A stretch of 64,000 nt of DNA from Clostridium acidisoli DSM 12555 (GTDB lineage Bacteria; Bacillota; Clostridia; Clostridiales; Clostridiaceae). The translations under genes and the position numbers were made by a program. Under the pieces are notes generated by a model. That model was given only the letters and a program-made list of their open reading frames with translations. It ran no database searches and was not told the DNA's origin. This document shows, piece by piece, positions 8,057 to 16,956 of this stretch. The stretch spans positions 1-64,000 of the forward strand of contig NZ_FWXH01000007.1 in assembly GCF_900176305.1 (NCBI RefSeq), given 5' to 3'. How positions within the stretch are numbered: the first letter of the stretch is position 1; every line of letters starts with the position of its first letter.

Positions 8057-9373
8057 ATGAAACTTTGGGGCGGAAGATTTGAAAATGCAGAAAGTAAGCT
8101 TATGGAGGATTTTAACAGCTCCTTGAGTTTTGATAAAACTTTATATCATGAGGATATAGTTGGTAGTATAGCCCATGTAAAAATGCTTAAAAAGTGCAAT
8201 ATACTGAATAAAAAAGATGTAGAGGAAATAATAGAAGGATTAAATTCAATACTACAGGATATTGAACATGGAAAACTTAAAATAGAAGGGGACTATGAAG
8301 ATATCCATAGTTTTGTAGAAGCAAATTTAATTGATAGAATAGGCGATGCAGGCAAGAAAATGCATACAGCTAGAAGCAGAAATGATCAAGTTGCTTTAGA
8401 TACAAGATTGTATTCTAAAAACATGTCAAAAAACGTAATAGAAAATCTAAAACAATTGATAAACACTATCAAAAAACTTGCAGAAGAAAACAACTTTATA
8501 ATGCCAGGTTATACTCATATGCAAAGGGCACAAGTTGTTACCTTTAAACATCATATGATGGCATATTATAGTATGTTTCAAAGAGATGTTAAAAGAATAG
8601 AAAATGCAATAGAAATTATGGATTTAAGTCCACTGGGCTGTTGTGCACTTGCAGGCACCACCTATGAAACAGATAGAAAATTTACAGCTAACGAATTGGG
8701 GTTTAATGGAGCAGCAGATAATTTTCTTGATGGGGTTAGTGATAGAGATTATTTGATAGAACTCATGTCAGATTTTTCACTTATTATGATGCACCTTAGT
8801 AGACTTAGTGAAGAACTTATAATGTGGAGTACAAAGGAATTTGATTTTGTGCAAATTAGTGATGAATTTTCTACTGGAAGTAGTATTATGCCACAGAAGA
8901 AAAATCCAGATGCTGCAGAACTTATAAGAGGTAAAACAGGACGAGTTTATGGAAGTTTAATGTCTCTTCTTACAACAATGAAAGGTATTCCTCTTGCTTA
9001 TAATAAAGATATGCAGGAGGATAAAGAATGCTTCTTTAATGCTCTAAATACATCACTTAGTTGCATTAAGGTTATGAATGGTATGCTTGGAACTTTAAAA
9101 GTTAAAAAGACATCTATGTTTAAAGCTGTAAAGAAGGGTTTTCTTAATGCTACAGAGGCTGCTGACTACCTTGTAAATAAAGGTATGCCGTTTAGGGATG
9201 CTCATGGTGTTATTGGACAGATAGTGCTGAAATGCGAAAGTGAGGATAAATCAATAGAAGAGCTCACAATAGAAGAGCTTAAAGGGTTTAGTGAACTTTT
9301 TGGAGAAGACATATATGAATTTGTAGACTATGAAAACACAATTAGCAGAGGAATAAAAAAAGAAATGAAATAG
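8057..9373 (+). CDS. argH: Argininosuccinate lyase
   Basis: About 438 residues. It cleaves argininosuccinate to arginine and fumarate. The fumarase/aspartase superfamily signature GSSIMPQKKNPD is present, as are HTARSRNDQVALDTR and PGYTHMQRAQ. It starts 2 bp after argG, with AAGGCAGG at the end of argG as ribosome site, so translation is probably coupled. A terminator follows at once. Confidence 0.97.
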   Translation: MKLWGGRFENAESKLMEDFNSSLSFDKTLYHEDIVGSIAHVKMLKKCNILNKKDVEEIIEGLNSILQDIEHGKLKIEGDYEDIHSFVEANLIDRIGDAGKKMHTARSRNDQVALDTRLYSKNMSKNVIENLKQLINTIKKLAEENNFIMPGYTHMQRAQVVTFKHHMMAYYSMFQRDVKRIENAIEIMDLSPLGCCALAGTTYETDRKFTANELGFNGAADNFLDGVSDRDYLIELMSDFSLIMMHLSRLSEELIMWSTKEFDFVQISDEFSTGSSIMPQKKNPDAAELIRGKTGRVYGSLMSLLTTMKGIPLAYNKDMQEDKECFFNALNTSLSCIKVMNGMLGTLKVKKTSMFKAVKKGFLNATEAADYLVNKGMPFRDAHGVIGQIVLKCESEDKSIEELTIEELKGFSELFGEDIYEFVDYENTISRGIKKEMK

Positions 9374-9390
9374 TGAAACACCATATACAT

Positions 9391-9425
9391 GAAGAGTAGG
9401 ATATATTGTCCTACTCTTTTTGTGA
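9391..9425 (+). terminator. Rho-independent terminator of argGH
   Basis: AAGAGTAGGA and TCCTACTCTT pair around a short loop (TATATTG) and are followed by T residues. Confidence 0.88.
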
Positions 9426-9631
9426 AAAAATTTACATAAGTAGCACAATTATGAATATATTAAAAATATATCGGTATTTTTGCTAAATATATATATATTA
9501 TTCTAAATATAAAAATATGAAGGAAGAACAGTGAAAAATATTCATTTTTATGATATAATCACATAGTAAACAGTGAAAAATGCAAGAACTTCAATATCAA
9601 ACTTTCACATAAATCAAAAGGGGGGCAATTA

Positions 9632-11368
9632 ATGGTTAAGGATTTTTCATTAAGTAATGATAATGCAATGATAAATTTTACTATTAAATACTGTACAACA
9701 CATGAGGAACTTTTAACAAGTAATGGCTTTAAAAAGGTTACTTTGGCATATCTAAAGTCTCTAGAAAAAAGAGGTTCTAATATATATAAATATATTAGTG
9801 AAATAAACACAGACTACAATAATAAGGAGATAACTGAAAATGTTATTAACTTTTTAAAGTTATTGACCATAATGGACAAAGAATCTATCATTTCAATGGA
9901 CGAAAAATACAAAAACATATTTGAAGATAAAGGAATACTTATAAATTTTATAGAAGGACTTTATGGATTTTGGAGAAGGCTTGAGAGATATACTTTTATA
10001 GAAAATGTGAGTGTAAATGAAGGTCTTGGAAATGTAAGTTTTATAGACGCAAATGCAAAATTTTCAAACCTGATATTGTCTACATATAGAAAGATAGAAG
10101 AAAATATTGAAGGACATAAACCAAAGGTATATAGACAGCTGCCAGCAGGTGGAAATGTAGGAGTTATTGTAAATAAGATAAAATTTAATTTATCAGAGGA
10201 ATATGAGTGCTTAAAGGCAATTCCTTTTGTTGACTCAGTTTTAATTGATCCGCCTTTTATAACATATCCGAAGAAAAACACGCGAGATGGGTTGTTTAGT
10301 GAAGTAAAAGAAAATCCCTTGAAGTATTGTTCTCTAAAAAAAGAACACTTTTACTGTTTTCCAGTAAAGGTTGGAGAGCTTTTAGCATTTATATATTTTC
10401 ATAGAGATTTTATGAGTCATGGGGTTTCTTTATGCAATTTGTTTGAAATGGCTAGACGTGAGGAGTATGAAAATAAAAAACCTGATATTGTCTATGTATT
10501 TGGAGCAAAGGACGAAGCTGAAAAAGTAAAAACAGTATTTTATGATGATGTTGAAAATAATATAATGCTTGGATATGTAAGTTATGGTGAAGAAATTGAT
10601 TATTTTGGGTATATGAAAAAAATGACATTAACGCTTCATAACCTAATTATGATAAAAAGAGGCTATTTGCCAATTCACGGAGCAATGGTTAATATAGTTA
10701 CAAAAAATGGAAAGACATCAAATATAATTATAATGGGTGACAGTGGTGCTGGAAAATCTGAAAGTTTAGAGGCATTTAGAGAGCTTAGTGAAGACTATAT
10801 AAGTGATATGACCATAATATTCGATGATATGGGCGTTGTTAAACTTAATGGGGATAATAGACCTCTAGGCTTTGGAACAGAGATTGGTGCCTTCGTAAGG
10901 CTTGATGATTTGGATCCTGGTTATGCCTTTAGAGAAATAGACAGAAGTATATTTATGAATCCAGATAAAATAAATGCTAGACTTGTAATGCCAGTAGCAA
11001 CTTATAATGACATAAGAAAGGGCTACCCGATAGATTTATTTTTATATGCCAACAATTATAATGATGGTGAAAAGTTAGAATTCTTCAATAATGCAGATGA
11101 GGCATTGGATACATTTAGAAATGGTGCAAGAATAGCAAAGGGAACAACTACAGAAAAGGGTCTTGTTAAGACCTATTTTGCAAATCCGTTTGGTCCTGTC
11201 CAGAAAAAAGAAGAAACTGATAAACTTCTAATAGAGTATTTTCACAAGTTTCAAGAGAGTGGCGTAAAAATTGGCCAACTTAGGACTTGTTTAGGAATAA
11301 AAGGAAAAGAAAAAAATGGTCCAATGGAAGCAGCTAAAAAACTTTTAGAAATTGTGAAAACAATTTAA
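9632..11368 (+). CDS. P-loop protein distantly related to PEP carboxykinase
   Basis: About 578 residues, AAGGGGGGC upstream of ATG 9632. The C-terminal half carries the PEPCK-type P-loop GDSGAGKSES near residues 370-379, followed by ISDMTIIFDDMG, which resembles the metal-binding kinase-2 region of the PEPCK/HPr-kinase fold. The first ~280 residues match no domain I recognise. A similar gene lies next to argH in C. acetobutylicum (predicted P-loop kinase/ATPase distantly related to PEPCK), from memory. The true substrate is unknown; a classical gluconeogenic PEPCK is unlikely given the divergent N-terminus. Possible promoter -10 TATAAT lies at 9553-9558. Confidence 0.75.
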   Translation: MVKDFSLSNDNAMINFTIKYCTTHEELLTSNGFKKVTLAYLKSLEKRGSNIYKYISEINTDYNNKEITENVINFLKLLTIMDKESIISMDEKYKNIFEDKGILINFIEGLYGFWRRLERYTFIENVSVNEGLGNVSFIDANAKFSNLILSTYRKIEENIEGHKPKVYRQLPAGGNVGVIVNKIKFNLSEEYECLKAIPFVDSVLIDPPFITYPKKNTRDGLFSEVKENPLKYCSLKKEHFYCFPVKVGELLAFIYFHRDFMSHGVSLCNLFEMARREEYENKKPDIVYVFGAKDEAEKVKTVFYDDVENNIMLGYVSYGEEIDYFGYMKKMTLTLHNLIMIKRGYLPIHGAMVNIVTKNGKTSNIIIMGDSGAGKSESLEAFRELSEDYISDMTIIFDDMGVVKLNGDNRPLGFGTEIGAFVRLDDLDPGYAFREIDRSIFMNPDKINARLVMPVATYNDIRKGYPIDLFLYANNYNDGEKLEFFNNADEALDTFRNGARIAKGTTTEKGLVKTYFANPFGPVQKKEETDKLLIEYFHKFQESGVKIGQLRTCLGIKGKEKNGPMEAAKKLLEIVKTI

Positions 11369-11396
11369 GAAGTCTAACTAAAAATTAATAACAAAG

Positions 11397-11446
11397 TATA
11401 ATGAGCTGTCTTAAAATGATTAAATATTTTGAGACAGCTCATTATA
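11397..11446. terminator. Bidirectional terminator between convergent genes
   Basis: TATAATGAGCTGTC and GACAGCTCATTATA form a perfect 14-bp outer stem, extended inward by TTAAAAT/ATTTTGA with a small loop. It lies between the PEPCK-like gene (+) and the DUF378 gene (-) and can serve both. Confidence 0.85.
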
Positions 11447-11447
11447 A

Positions 11448-11657
11448 TTATCTTTCTGTTGTTCTTTCTCTGTCTCTTCCGAAAAAAGAAATTGCATATA
11501 AACCAGCAATACCAACTAAAGCATAAATGATTCTAGTGAATGTTGACATGTTGCCAAATATAGATGCAACCAAATCAAATTGGAAGAAACCTATCAGGCC
11601 CCAGTTTATAGCACCAATAACAACTAAAACAAGTGAAATAATATCCAAGCTTCTCAT
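11448..11657 (-). CDS. DUF378 small membrane protein
   Basis: About 69 residues. The start is ATG 11657: AAGGAGATGGG lies 6-8 nt upstream on the minus strand, while the longer frame to 11729 lacks a ribosome site. The sequence SLDIISLVLVVIGAINWGLI followed by a second helix near YALVGIAGLYAI is typical of DUF378, which has two transmembrane helices with a conserved GAINWGL motif. It ends in a charged RDRERTTER tail. The function of the family is unknown. Confidence 0.88.
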   Translation of the reverse strand: MRSLDIISLVLVVIGAINWGLIGFFQFDLVASIFGNMSTFTRIIYALVGIAGLYAISFFGRDRERTTER

Positions 11658-11761
11658 AAAAAGCCCATCTCCTTTATTGAAATTTACACTTCTATTATGT
11701 GTAGTTTGCAATAAATTATAACCAGACAATAAGAAACTAAAAATTATTTATTTTTGTTTAA

Positions 11762-12226
11762 TTAAAATTGTATGTTTCTATCAATCGGTTGAGATAGTGA
11801 AATAAAGGTATTAGTTCTTTGAACACCTTCAATGCTTTGTATTTTAGTAATTAATAATTCTTGTAAATCCGCAATGCTTTTACAGATTACCTTTGCAAAA
11901 ATTGAGTAATCTCCTGTAGTATAATGAAGCTCAACTATCTCATTTATGGTTTTTAGTTTTTCAAGAACATTATTGTAGGAAATAGCTTTGTCTAAAAATA
12001 TGCCTATAAAGCAACAAACATCGTAACCAAGTTTAGAATTATCAATGATTAACTTAGTCCCTTTAATTATACCCATATCTTCCATTTTTTTCATTCTAAC
12101 ATGAATAGTACCACCACTAACATGGCACATTCTAGCTATTTCCAAATAAGGTGTCCTAGAATTTTTAACTAAAATATCTAAAATTTGAATATCAAGTTCA
12201 TCTAAACCACTAATATTAAAATTCAT
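11762..12226 (-). CDS. Lrp/AsnC family transcriptional regulator
   Basis: About 154 residues, AGGAGTTGG upstream of ATG 12226. An N-terminal AsnC-type winged helix-turn-helix (residues ~8-60, LDIQILDILVKNSRTPYLEI then MCHVSGGTIHVRMKKMEDMG) is followed by the ligand-binding RAM domain. Lrp-family proteins sense amino acids and form octamers. It is transcribed away from the nuclease gene at 12502, and the shared intergenic region contains a long palindrome that might be its operator. Confidence 0.9.
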   Translation of the reverse strand: MNFNISGLDELDIQILDILVKNSRTPYLEIARMCHVSGGTIHVRMKKMEDMGIIKGTKLIIDNSKLGYDVCCFIGIFLDKAISYNNVLEKLKTINEIVELHYTTGDYSIFAKVICKSIADLQELLITKIQSIEGVQRTNTFISLSQPIDRNIQF

Positions 12227-12259
12227 TCAAACCAACTCCTATGTTTAACAATCAATAAT

Positions 12260-12289
12260 ATTATACCAAATTTATTGACGATTTATCAA
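12260..12289 (-). promoter_or_regulatory. Probable promoter of the Lrp-family gene
   Basis: On the minus strand TTGATA (12289-12284) and TATAAT (12265-12260) are separated by 18 bp, about 35 bp before the ATG. Confidence 0.5.
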
Positions 12290-12329
12290 AACAAAAATTT
12301 GCAATTGCATATAAGTTTCGTAATCTCTA

Positions 12330-12378
12330 AATATATCGCAGTATTATTGATATATTATCAATAATAACACGATATATT
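12330..12378. promoter_or_regulatory. Long palindrome in a divergent intergenic region, candidate operator
   Basis: A perfect inverted repeat (arms TATTATTGATA and TATCAATAATA, centre TAT) spans 12342-12366. It is extended by outer arms AATATATCG (12330-12338) and CGATATATT (12370-12378). It lies between the Lrp gene and the nuclease gene, about 60 bp upstream of the nuclease -35 box. It has no T-run and is far from any gene end, so an operator is more likely than a terminator. The binding protein is unknown. Confidence 0.55.
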
Positions 12379-12438
12379 ATTATTATTGCACTTTTTATGG
12401 GAAAAATATACACATAGTTTTTAAATAATTACTACAGT

Positions 12439-12466
12439 TTGAAAAAATTTAAAAGTAGTGTATAAT
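12439..12466 (+). promoter_or_regulatory. Probable sigma-A promoter of the YprB-like gene
   Basis: TTGAAA at 12439-12444 and TATAAT at 12461-12466 with 16 bp between. A transcript would start near 12473, which excludes the in-frame TTG at 12472 as start codon. Confidence 0.65.
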
Positions 12467-12501
12467 TTTTATTGACTAAAAGAACAATTTGGGGGATTTT
12501 T

Positions 12502-13302
12502 ATGTTTGGATTAGAAAGAGATTCAAAGCTAACTTTGGATAATAAAATTTTGGACAAATACAATATGAAAAGTATAGCATATTTTGATATTGAAACAACA
12601 GGTTTTGATAAAGAAAATGATATAGTAATGTTAATATCTTTAGGATGGTTTAAAGAAAATGGAGATTTGCATATAAAACAGTATTATGCAGAAGACGAAG
12701 AAGATGAAAAATCTCTACTAGAAGCTTTTAAAGATGATATTAAAGGATACAATATATGGTGTTCATATAATGGAAAGGCTTTTGATGAACCTTTTATAAA
12801 AAATAGAATGATAAAAAACAAGATTTATAAATTTGTTCCTCCAGAGGAGCATTTAGATTTATATAGATTAATAAGACCGTATTACAAGCAGTTAGGATTA
12901 AATAGATGCAATTTGAAAAGTGTTGAGAAGTACATAGGAATTAATAGGCTTGATAAAATTGATGGTGGAAAAAGTGTTGAATTATATGAAAAATATTTAA
13001 GTACAAAAAGTGAAAAGATAAAAGAAGTAATTATGCTTCATAATTATGAAGATGTTTTAAACCTTCCTAAAATATTTAAAGTAGTTTTTCAAATAGATAC
13101 AGGATCGGATTTTGCAAGAGAAGACAGTATAACAGAGAAACAACTTAGCTATTTGAAATATTTGTTAGATAAAAATAAAATAGGCATAGAAATAAATTTT
13201 AACAAAATCTCTAAAAAAGCAGCTTCTAGAATAATAGATAATTTAATTAAAGGTATGTATGATGAAAAAAAATTGCTGGAAATTGCAGAAAACAGCTATT
13301 AA
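12502..13302 (+). CDS. YprB-like DEDD-family ribonuclease H-like protein
   Basis: About 266 residues from ATG 12502 with TTGGGGGAT just upstream. The RNase H-fold exonuclease motifs are visible: AYFDIETTG (Asp-Glu pair) near residue 33, SYNGKAFDEPFI (second Asp), and LHNYEDVLNL (last Asp), as in the YprB_RNaseH-like 3'-5' exonuclease family. DNA or RNA as substrate is not known. A shorter paralogue-like protein with the same acidic motifs lies in the pilus locus at 31134. Confidence 0.82.
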   Translation: MFGLERDSKLTLDNKILDKYNMKSIAYFDIETTGFDKENDIVMLISLGWFKENGDLHIKQYYAEDEEDEKSLLEAFKDDIKGYNIWCSYNGKAFDEPFIKNRMIKNKIYKFVPPEEHLDLYRLIRPYYKQLGLNRCNLKSVEKYIGINRLDKIDGGKSVELYEKYLSTKSEKIKEVIMLHNYEDVLNLPKIFKVVFQIDTGSDFAREDSITEKQLSYLKYLLDKNKIGIEINFNKISKKAASRIIDNLIKGMYDEKKLLEIAENSY

Positions 13303-13363
13303 CATATAATCAATTGTGCTTTATATATTATAGATGGTATAATAAGTTAAAGGGGATGGTTAT

Positions 13364-13741
13364 ATGAAAGTAAGAGAAATTATGCATACAAAATATTTTT
13401 ATGTTGATGAAAATGAAACTTTAAATAAAACTTTGCAACTTATGAATGAAAAAGGTATTAATGGAGTTCCAGTAGTAAATGAAAATTTAAATTTGAATGG
13501 AATTGTGGTTAAAGCGGACATATATAGATTTTTAGTTGAAGATGGTCATTATGACACTTATCCCGTAAAATCAGTTATGTCAGATAAGGTCATTAGTGCT
13601 AATGAAGACGAAGAAGTAGAAGAAGTTGCAAGAAGGCTTAGAGAAAACGATATAATGGCTCTTCCTGTTGTTGAAAATAAAAAAGTTATAGGAATAATTG
13701 AGCTTGAGGATATAGTAGATTATTTTTTAGGTAAAAACTAG
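13364..13741 (+). CDS. Protein of two CBS domains
   Basis: About 125 residues with AAAGGGGATGG before ATG 13364. It consists only of two CBS motifs: residues ~1-60 (MKVREIMHTKYFYVDENETL ... GVPVVNENLNLNGIVVKADI) and ~67-125 (VKSVMSDKVISANEDEEVEE ... ALPVVENKKVIGIIELEDIV). Such stand-alone CBS pairs usually bind adenine nucleotides as sensors. A specific partner cannot be named from the sequence. Confidence 0.9.
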   Translation: MKVREIMHTKYFYVDENETLNKTLQLMNEKGINGVPVVNENLNLNGIVVKADIYRFLVEDGHYDTYPVKSVMSDKVISANEDEEVEEVARRLRENDIMALPVVENKKVIGIIELEDIVDYFLGKN

Positions 13742-13774
13742 AATAATGAAATGAATTAAATTTATATAGGATAA

Positions 13775-13821
13775 TATGATAGGAGCGTACAGAGTTGATT
13801 AATTCTTTTGCTCCTATCATA
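13775..13821 (+). terminator. Hairpin after the CBS gene, probable terminator
   Basis: TATGATAGGAGC and GCTCCTATCATA form a perfect 12-bp stem with a 23-nt loop. The T-run is weak (ACTATAATG), so termination efficiency is uncertain. The remaining stretch to 13922 holds nothing recognisable. Confidence 0.55.
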
Positions 13822-13922
13822 CTATAATGATTGAAATATTAATAAATATAAGCAAAAATATTATTAAAATGACATTATACCAAGTTAATATATAAGAATT
13901 GTATGAAAATATATGATTCGTA

Positions 13923-13951
13923 TTGACTTTGAAAATAAATAAAACTATAAT
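13923..13951 (+). promoter_or_regulatory. Promoter of the SAM riboswitch-metQ transcript
   Basis: TTGACT (13923-13928) and TATAAT (13946-13951) with a 17-bp spacer, 31 bp before the riboswitch P1 stem. Confidence 0.75.
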
Positions 13952-13982
13952 TTATACATAAATTAGAAACGTAATTAGTGCA

Positions 13983-14100
13983 CTTATCAAGAGAGGTGGA
14001 GGGACTGGCCCTTTGAAGCCCGGCAACCAGTACTGAACATAGAAAATAAGGTTCAGTATAATGGTGCTAATTCCTGCAGCGCTAGCTGAGAGATGAGAAG
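13983..14100 (+). promoter_or_regulatory. SAM-I (S-box) riboswitch
   Basis: The canonical S-box elements are present in order: CTTATCAAGAGAGGTGGAGG opening P1/P2, then GGCCCTTTGAAGCCCGGCAACC, a P3 hairpin (ACTGAAC/GTTCAGT), GGTGCTAATTCC, and closing GAGAGATGAGAAG that re-forms P1. SAM binding favours the downstream terminator. In Firmicutes this class controls methionine and cysteine genes; here it precedes metQ, which fits. Confidence 0.96.
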
Positions 14101-14110
14101 GATATTGGCA

Positions 14111-14152
14111 AAAAATGCCTGAGTTCATTCTCGGGCATTTTTTTATTTTCAA
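14111..14152 (+). terminator. Riboswitch-controlled intrinsic terminator
   Basis: AAATGCCTGAG and CTCGGGCATTT pair with one G-U around TTCATT and are followed by a T-run. This is the expression platform of the S-box: transcription into metQ is predicted only when SAM is low. Confidence 0.9.
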
Positions 14153-14266
14153 ATACACAATATTACTTATAATTTATATTATATTGACAAAAAAATATAC
14201 AAGGCAGCTTTAGAAAGCAATGTTTTCTTTCATATGCCTAAACAAAATTTAAGGGGGTTTTCAAAA

Positions 14267-15079
14267 ATGAAAAAATATTTAGGAGTAATAGCAGTTGCTA
14301 TAGTAGCGATGCTAGCAATAACAGGATGTGGTGCAAACAAAAGCACATCTACTAGTGATACAGACAAAAAAACAATAATAGTTGGTGCTTCACCAATTCC
14401 ACATGCTGAAATATTAGAAAAAGTAAAACCAATACTTGCAAAAGAAGGTTATACGCTTAAGATAAAAGTGTTTAATGATTATGTTCAACCAAATAAAGCT
14501 TTAAATGATGGAGATATTGATGCAAACTTCTTTCAGCACATACCATATTTAAATACATTTAACAAAGAACAAAAAACAGACTTAGTTCCTACAGTTAAAG
14601 TTCACATCGAGCCAATGGGAGTGTATTCAAAGAAGATAAAAAGTTTAAAGGATCTTAAGGATGGAGCACAAATAGCTATACCAAATGATGCAACAAATGG
14701 TTCAAGAGCACTACAACTTTTAGAAAAAGCAGGATTAATTAAAGTTAAAAAAGTGGATTTACCAACTGTAAGTGACATTACTGAAAATAAAAAGAATTTA
14801 AAATTTACAGAACTTGATGCAGCTCAGCTTCCAAGAACACTTGATGATGTTGATGCGGCTGTAATAAATGCAAATTATGCACTTCAAGCTAATTTAAATC
14901 CAACTAAAGATGCATTATATTTAGAAGCAAAGGATTCACCATATGCAAATGTAATTGCAGTTAAAAAGGGAAATGAAAACAAAGCTTATATTAAAGCTTT
15001 AGATAAAGCTATTAATTCGCCTGAAATTAAGAAATTTATTGAAGACAAATATAAGGGAAGTATTGTACCAGCATTTTAG
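14267..15079 (+). CDS. metQ: Methionine-binding lipoprotein of the NlpA/MetQ family
   Basis: About 270 residues. The start is ATG 14267 with AAGGGGG upstream; the longer frame from 14234 lacks a ribosome site. A lipoprotein signal peptide ends at the lipobox AITGC (Cys near residue 22). The mature part contains IIVGASPIPHAEIL and YVQPNKALNDGDIDANFFQH, characteristic of NlpA/MetQ proteins. It captures methionine for a MetNI permease. S-box control supports this. metN and metI are not adjacent; a terminator follows immediately, so the transporter partner must be encoded elsewhere. Confidence 0.92.
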   Translation: MKKYLGVIAVAIVAMLAITGCGANKSTSTSDTDKKTIIVGASPIPHAEILEKVKPILAKEGYTLKIKVFNDYVQPNKALNDGDIDANFFQHIPYLNTFNKEQKTDLVPTVKVHIEPMGVYSKKIKSLKDLKDGAQIAIPNDATNGSRALQLLEKAGLIKVKKVDLPTVSDITENKKNLKFTELDAAQLPRTLDDVDAAVINANYALQANLNPTKDALYLEAKDSPYANVIAVKKGNENKAYIKALDKAINSPEIKKFIEDKYKGSIVPAF

Positions 15080-15093
15080 AAAATATTCTGACG

Positions 15094-15132
15094 AAAAAGC
15101 ACTCTTCTAAGTGATAGAAGAGTGCTTTTTTT
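15094..15132 (+). terminator. Rho-independent terminator after metQ
   Basis: AAAAAGCACTCTTCT and AGAAGAGTGCTTTTT form a perfect 15-bp stem with a 7-nt loop, followed by T residues. Confidence 0.93.
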
Positions 15133-15199
15133 AACTACGTTAAAATTTAAATAATAATGTAAAAAATATTGGAAAAAGATGTTTTTTTGCAAATGGAGA

Positions 15200-15208
15200 T
15201 GATATAAT
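15200..15208 (+). promoter_or_regulatory. Extended -10 promoter of the pilus operon
   Basis: TGATATAAT gives a TGn extended -10 with perfect TATAAT at 15203-15208, 40 bp before the pilB start. No good -35 is present at normal spacing, which is acceptable for extended -10 promoters. Confidence 0.5.
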
Positions 15209-15247
15209 GTTAAATATAAATAATTTCCTATATAGGGAGAAGATAAA

Positions 15248-16939
15248 ATGGCAAGAGAAATTAAGAGATTAGGAGATTTATTAGTTGAATTAGGTAAAAT
15301 AACTGATAGAGAACTAAAAGAAGCACTTAATAAACAAAAAAATACAGGTAAAAGGCTTGGCGAAATCTTAACGGATGAGGGGTATATTACCGAAGAAGAT
15401 ATAATTGATGTCCTTGAGATACAACTTGGCATACAAAGAGTTTATTTGGATTTTGTGGATATTGATTTTAAACTTACAAAGCTTGTGCCTGAAAGGCTAG
15501 CAAGAAAACATACACTTGTGCCTACAGCTATTATTGGGGATAAGATTGAAGTTGCAATGGCAGATCCATTGAATATATTTGCGCAAGATGATGTAAGAAT
15601 CAGTTCGGGCTATGAAGTAAATCCTTTAATTGCAACAAGAGATGAGATTGTAAAAGTTATAGACAAGCTTTACTCTGGAGAAAAGGTTGAAAGGGCAGCA
15701 GAAGAATTTTCTAGGGAACATAAACTTAAAGTTGAAAAAGAAGAAAATGAACATCTAAATGAAATTGAAGACATAAGTAATGCGCCAATAGTAAAACTTG
15801 TAGATTTAATTTTAAGTGATGCTATTAATTCAAAAAGTAGTGATATACATATAGAACCTTTTGAAAAGTATATAAAAATTAGGTATAGAATAGATGGAGT
15901 TTTGTATGAACAAAAAAGACTTCCTATTGAATCTCAAGGAGCACTTATAACTAGAATAAAAATTTTATCTAATATGAACATAGCTGAGAAGAGAATACCT
16001 CAGGATGGCAGAATGAAAATTGAATACAAAGGTAAATATGTGGACTTAAGAGTTTCTGTACTTCCTACAATAAATGGGGAAAAGGTTGTTATAAGAATAC
16101 TTAAAAACGATAGCGTTACTGTTGGTAAAGAAAAATTAGGTATGAATGAATTAGAGATTAAATTACTAGAAAATATGATAAAAATACCGTATGGAATTAT
16201 TCTTGTAACAGGACCAACTGGAAGTGGAAAGTCTACAACGCTATATACTATTTTAAATGAATTGAATGATAATTATAAAAACATTATTACTGTAGAAGAT
16301 CCAGTAGAGTATATGCTAGAAGGGGTTAATCAAGTTAATGTAAATAATAAAGCAGGACTTACCTTTGCATCAGGTTTAAGATCTATATTACGGCAAGATC
16401 CAGATATAGTCATGATTGGAGAAATGCGAGACAATGAAACTGCGGAAATAGCTGCAAGAGCTGCTATAACAGGACATTTAGTTTTAAGTACAATACATAC
16501 AAATGATGCTCCTTCTTCAATAATGAGGTTAATTGATATGGGCATTGAACCATATCTTGCAGCTACGGCCCTTGGAGGAATTATTGCACAAAGACTGGTA
16601 AGAACTGTTTGTACAAATTGCAAGGAAAGTTATGATGCAAGTAACTATGAAAAAGAAGTTTTAGAAATAGATAAGAATGAACAAATAAAATTATACAAAG
16701 GAAAAGGATGTCCGCAGTGTCATGGAACTGGTTATCATGGGAGAACTGGTGTATATGAAATGATGGAAATAACCAAAGAACATAGGGAACTCATAATGAA
16801 TGGAGCCAGTGCAGATGAGTTAAAAAAACTAAGTGTTGAAAACAATATGCAAACCATAAGGAAAGCCTGTGAGAAATTAGTAATTAGAGGTATTACTACT
16901 TTTGATGAACTTGTAAAAACTGCTTTTCTTAAAGAATAG
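15248..16939 (+). CDS. pilB: Type IV pilus assembly ATPase PilB (GspE family)
   Basis: About 563 residues, full length. An N-terminal MshEN domain (residues ~5-140) precedes the secretion ATPase core. Walker A GPTGSGKSTT is near residue 322, the Asp box ITVEDPVEYM follows, and Walker B is DPDIVMIGEMRD. A C-terminal zinc tetracysteine motif (CTNC ... CPQC) is typical of extension ATPases and absent from PilT. It powers pilin polymerisation from the cytoplasmic side. First gene of the pilus locus; pilC follows after 17 bp. Confidence 0.96.
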   Translation: MAREIKRLGDLLVELGKITDRELKEALNKQKNTGKRLGEILTDEGYITEEDIIDVLEIQLGIQRVYLDFVDIDFKLTKLVPERLARKHTLVPTAIIGDKIEVAMADPLNIFAQDDVRISSGYEVNPLIATRDEIVKVIDKLYSGEKVERAAEEFSREHKLKVEKEENEHLNEIEDISNAPIVKLVDLILSDAINSKSSDIHIEPFEKYIKIRYRIDGVLYEQKRLPIESQGALITRIKILSNMNIAEKRIPQDGRMKIEYKGKYVDLRVSVLPTINGEKVVIRILKNDSVTVGKEKLGMNELEIKLLENMIKIPYGIILVTGPTGSGKSTTLYTILNELNDNYKNIITVEDPVEYMLEGVNQVNVNNKAGLTFASGLRSILRQDPDIVMIGEMRDNETAEIAARAAITGHLVLSTIHTNDAPSSIMRLIDMGIEPYLAATALGGIIAQRLVRTVCTNCKESYDASNYEKEVLEIDKNEQIKLYKGKGCPQCHGTGYHGRTGVYEMMEITKEHRELIMNGASADELKKLSVENNMQTIRKACEKLVIRGITTFDELVKTAFLKE

Positions 16940-16956
16940 AGAAGGAGGACAATATT

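Noticed and set aside
12472-12501. Upstream TTG start for the YprB-like protein
   Set aside because: The predicted promoter -10 box ends at 12466, so the transcript would begin at about this codon, and the ribosome site GGGGG lies downstream of it.
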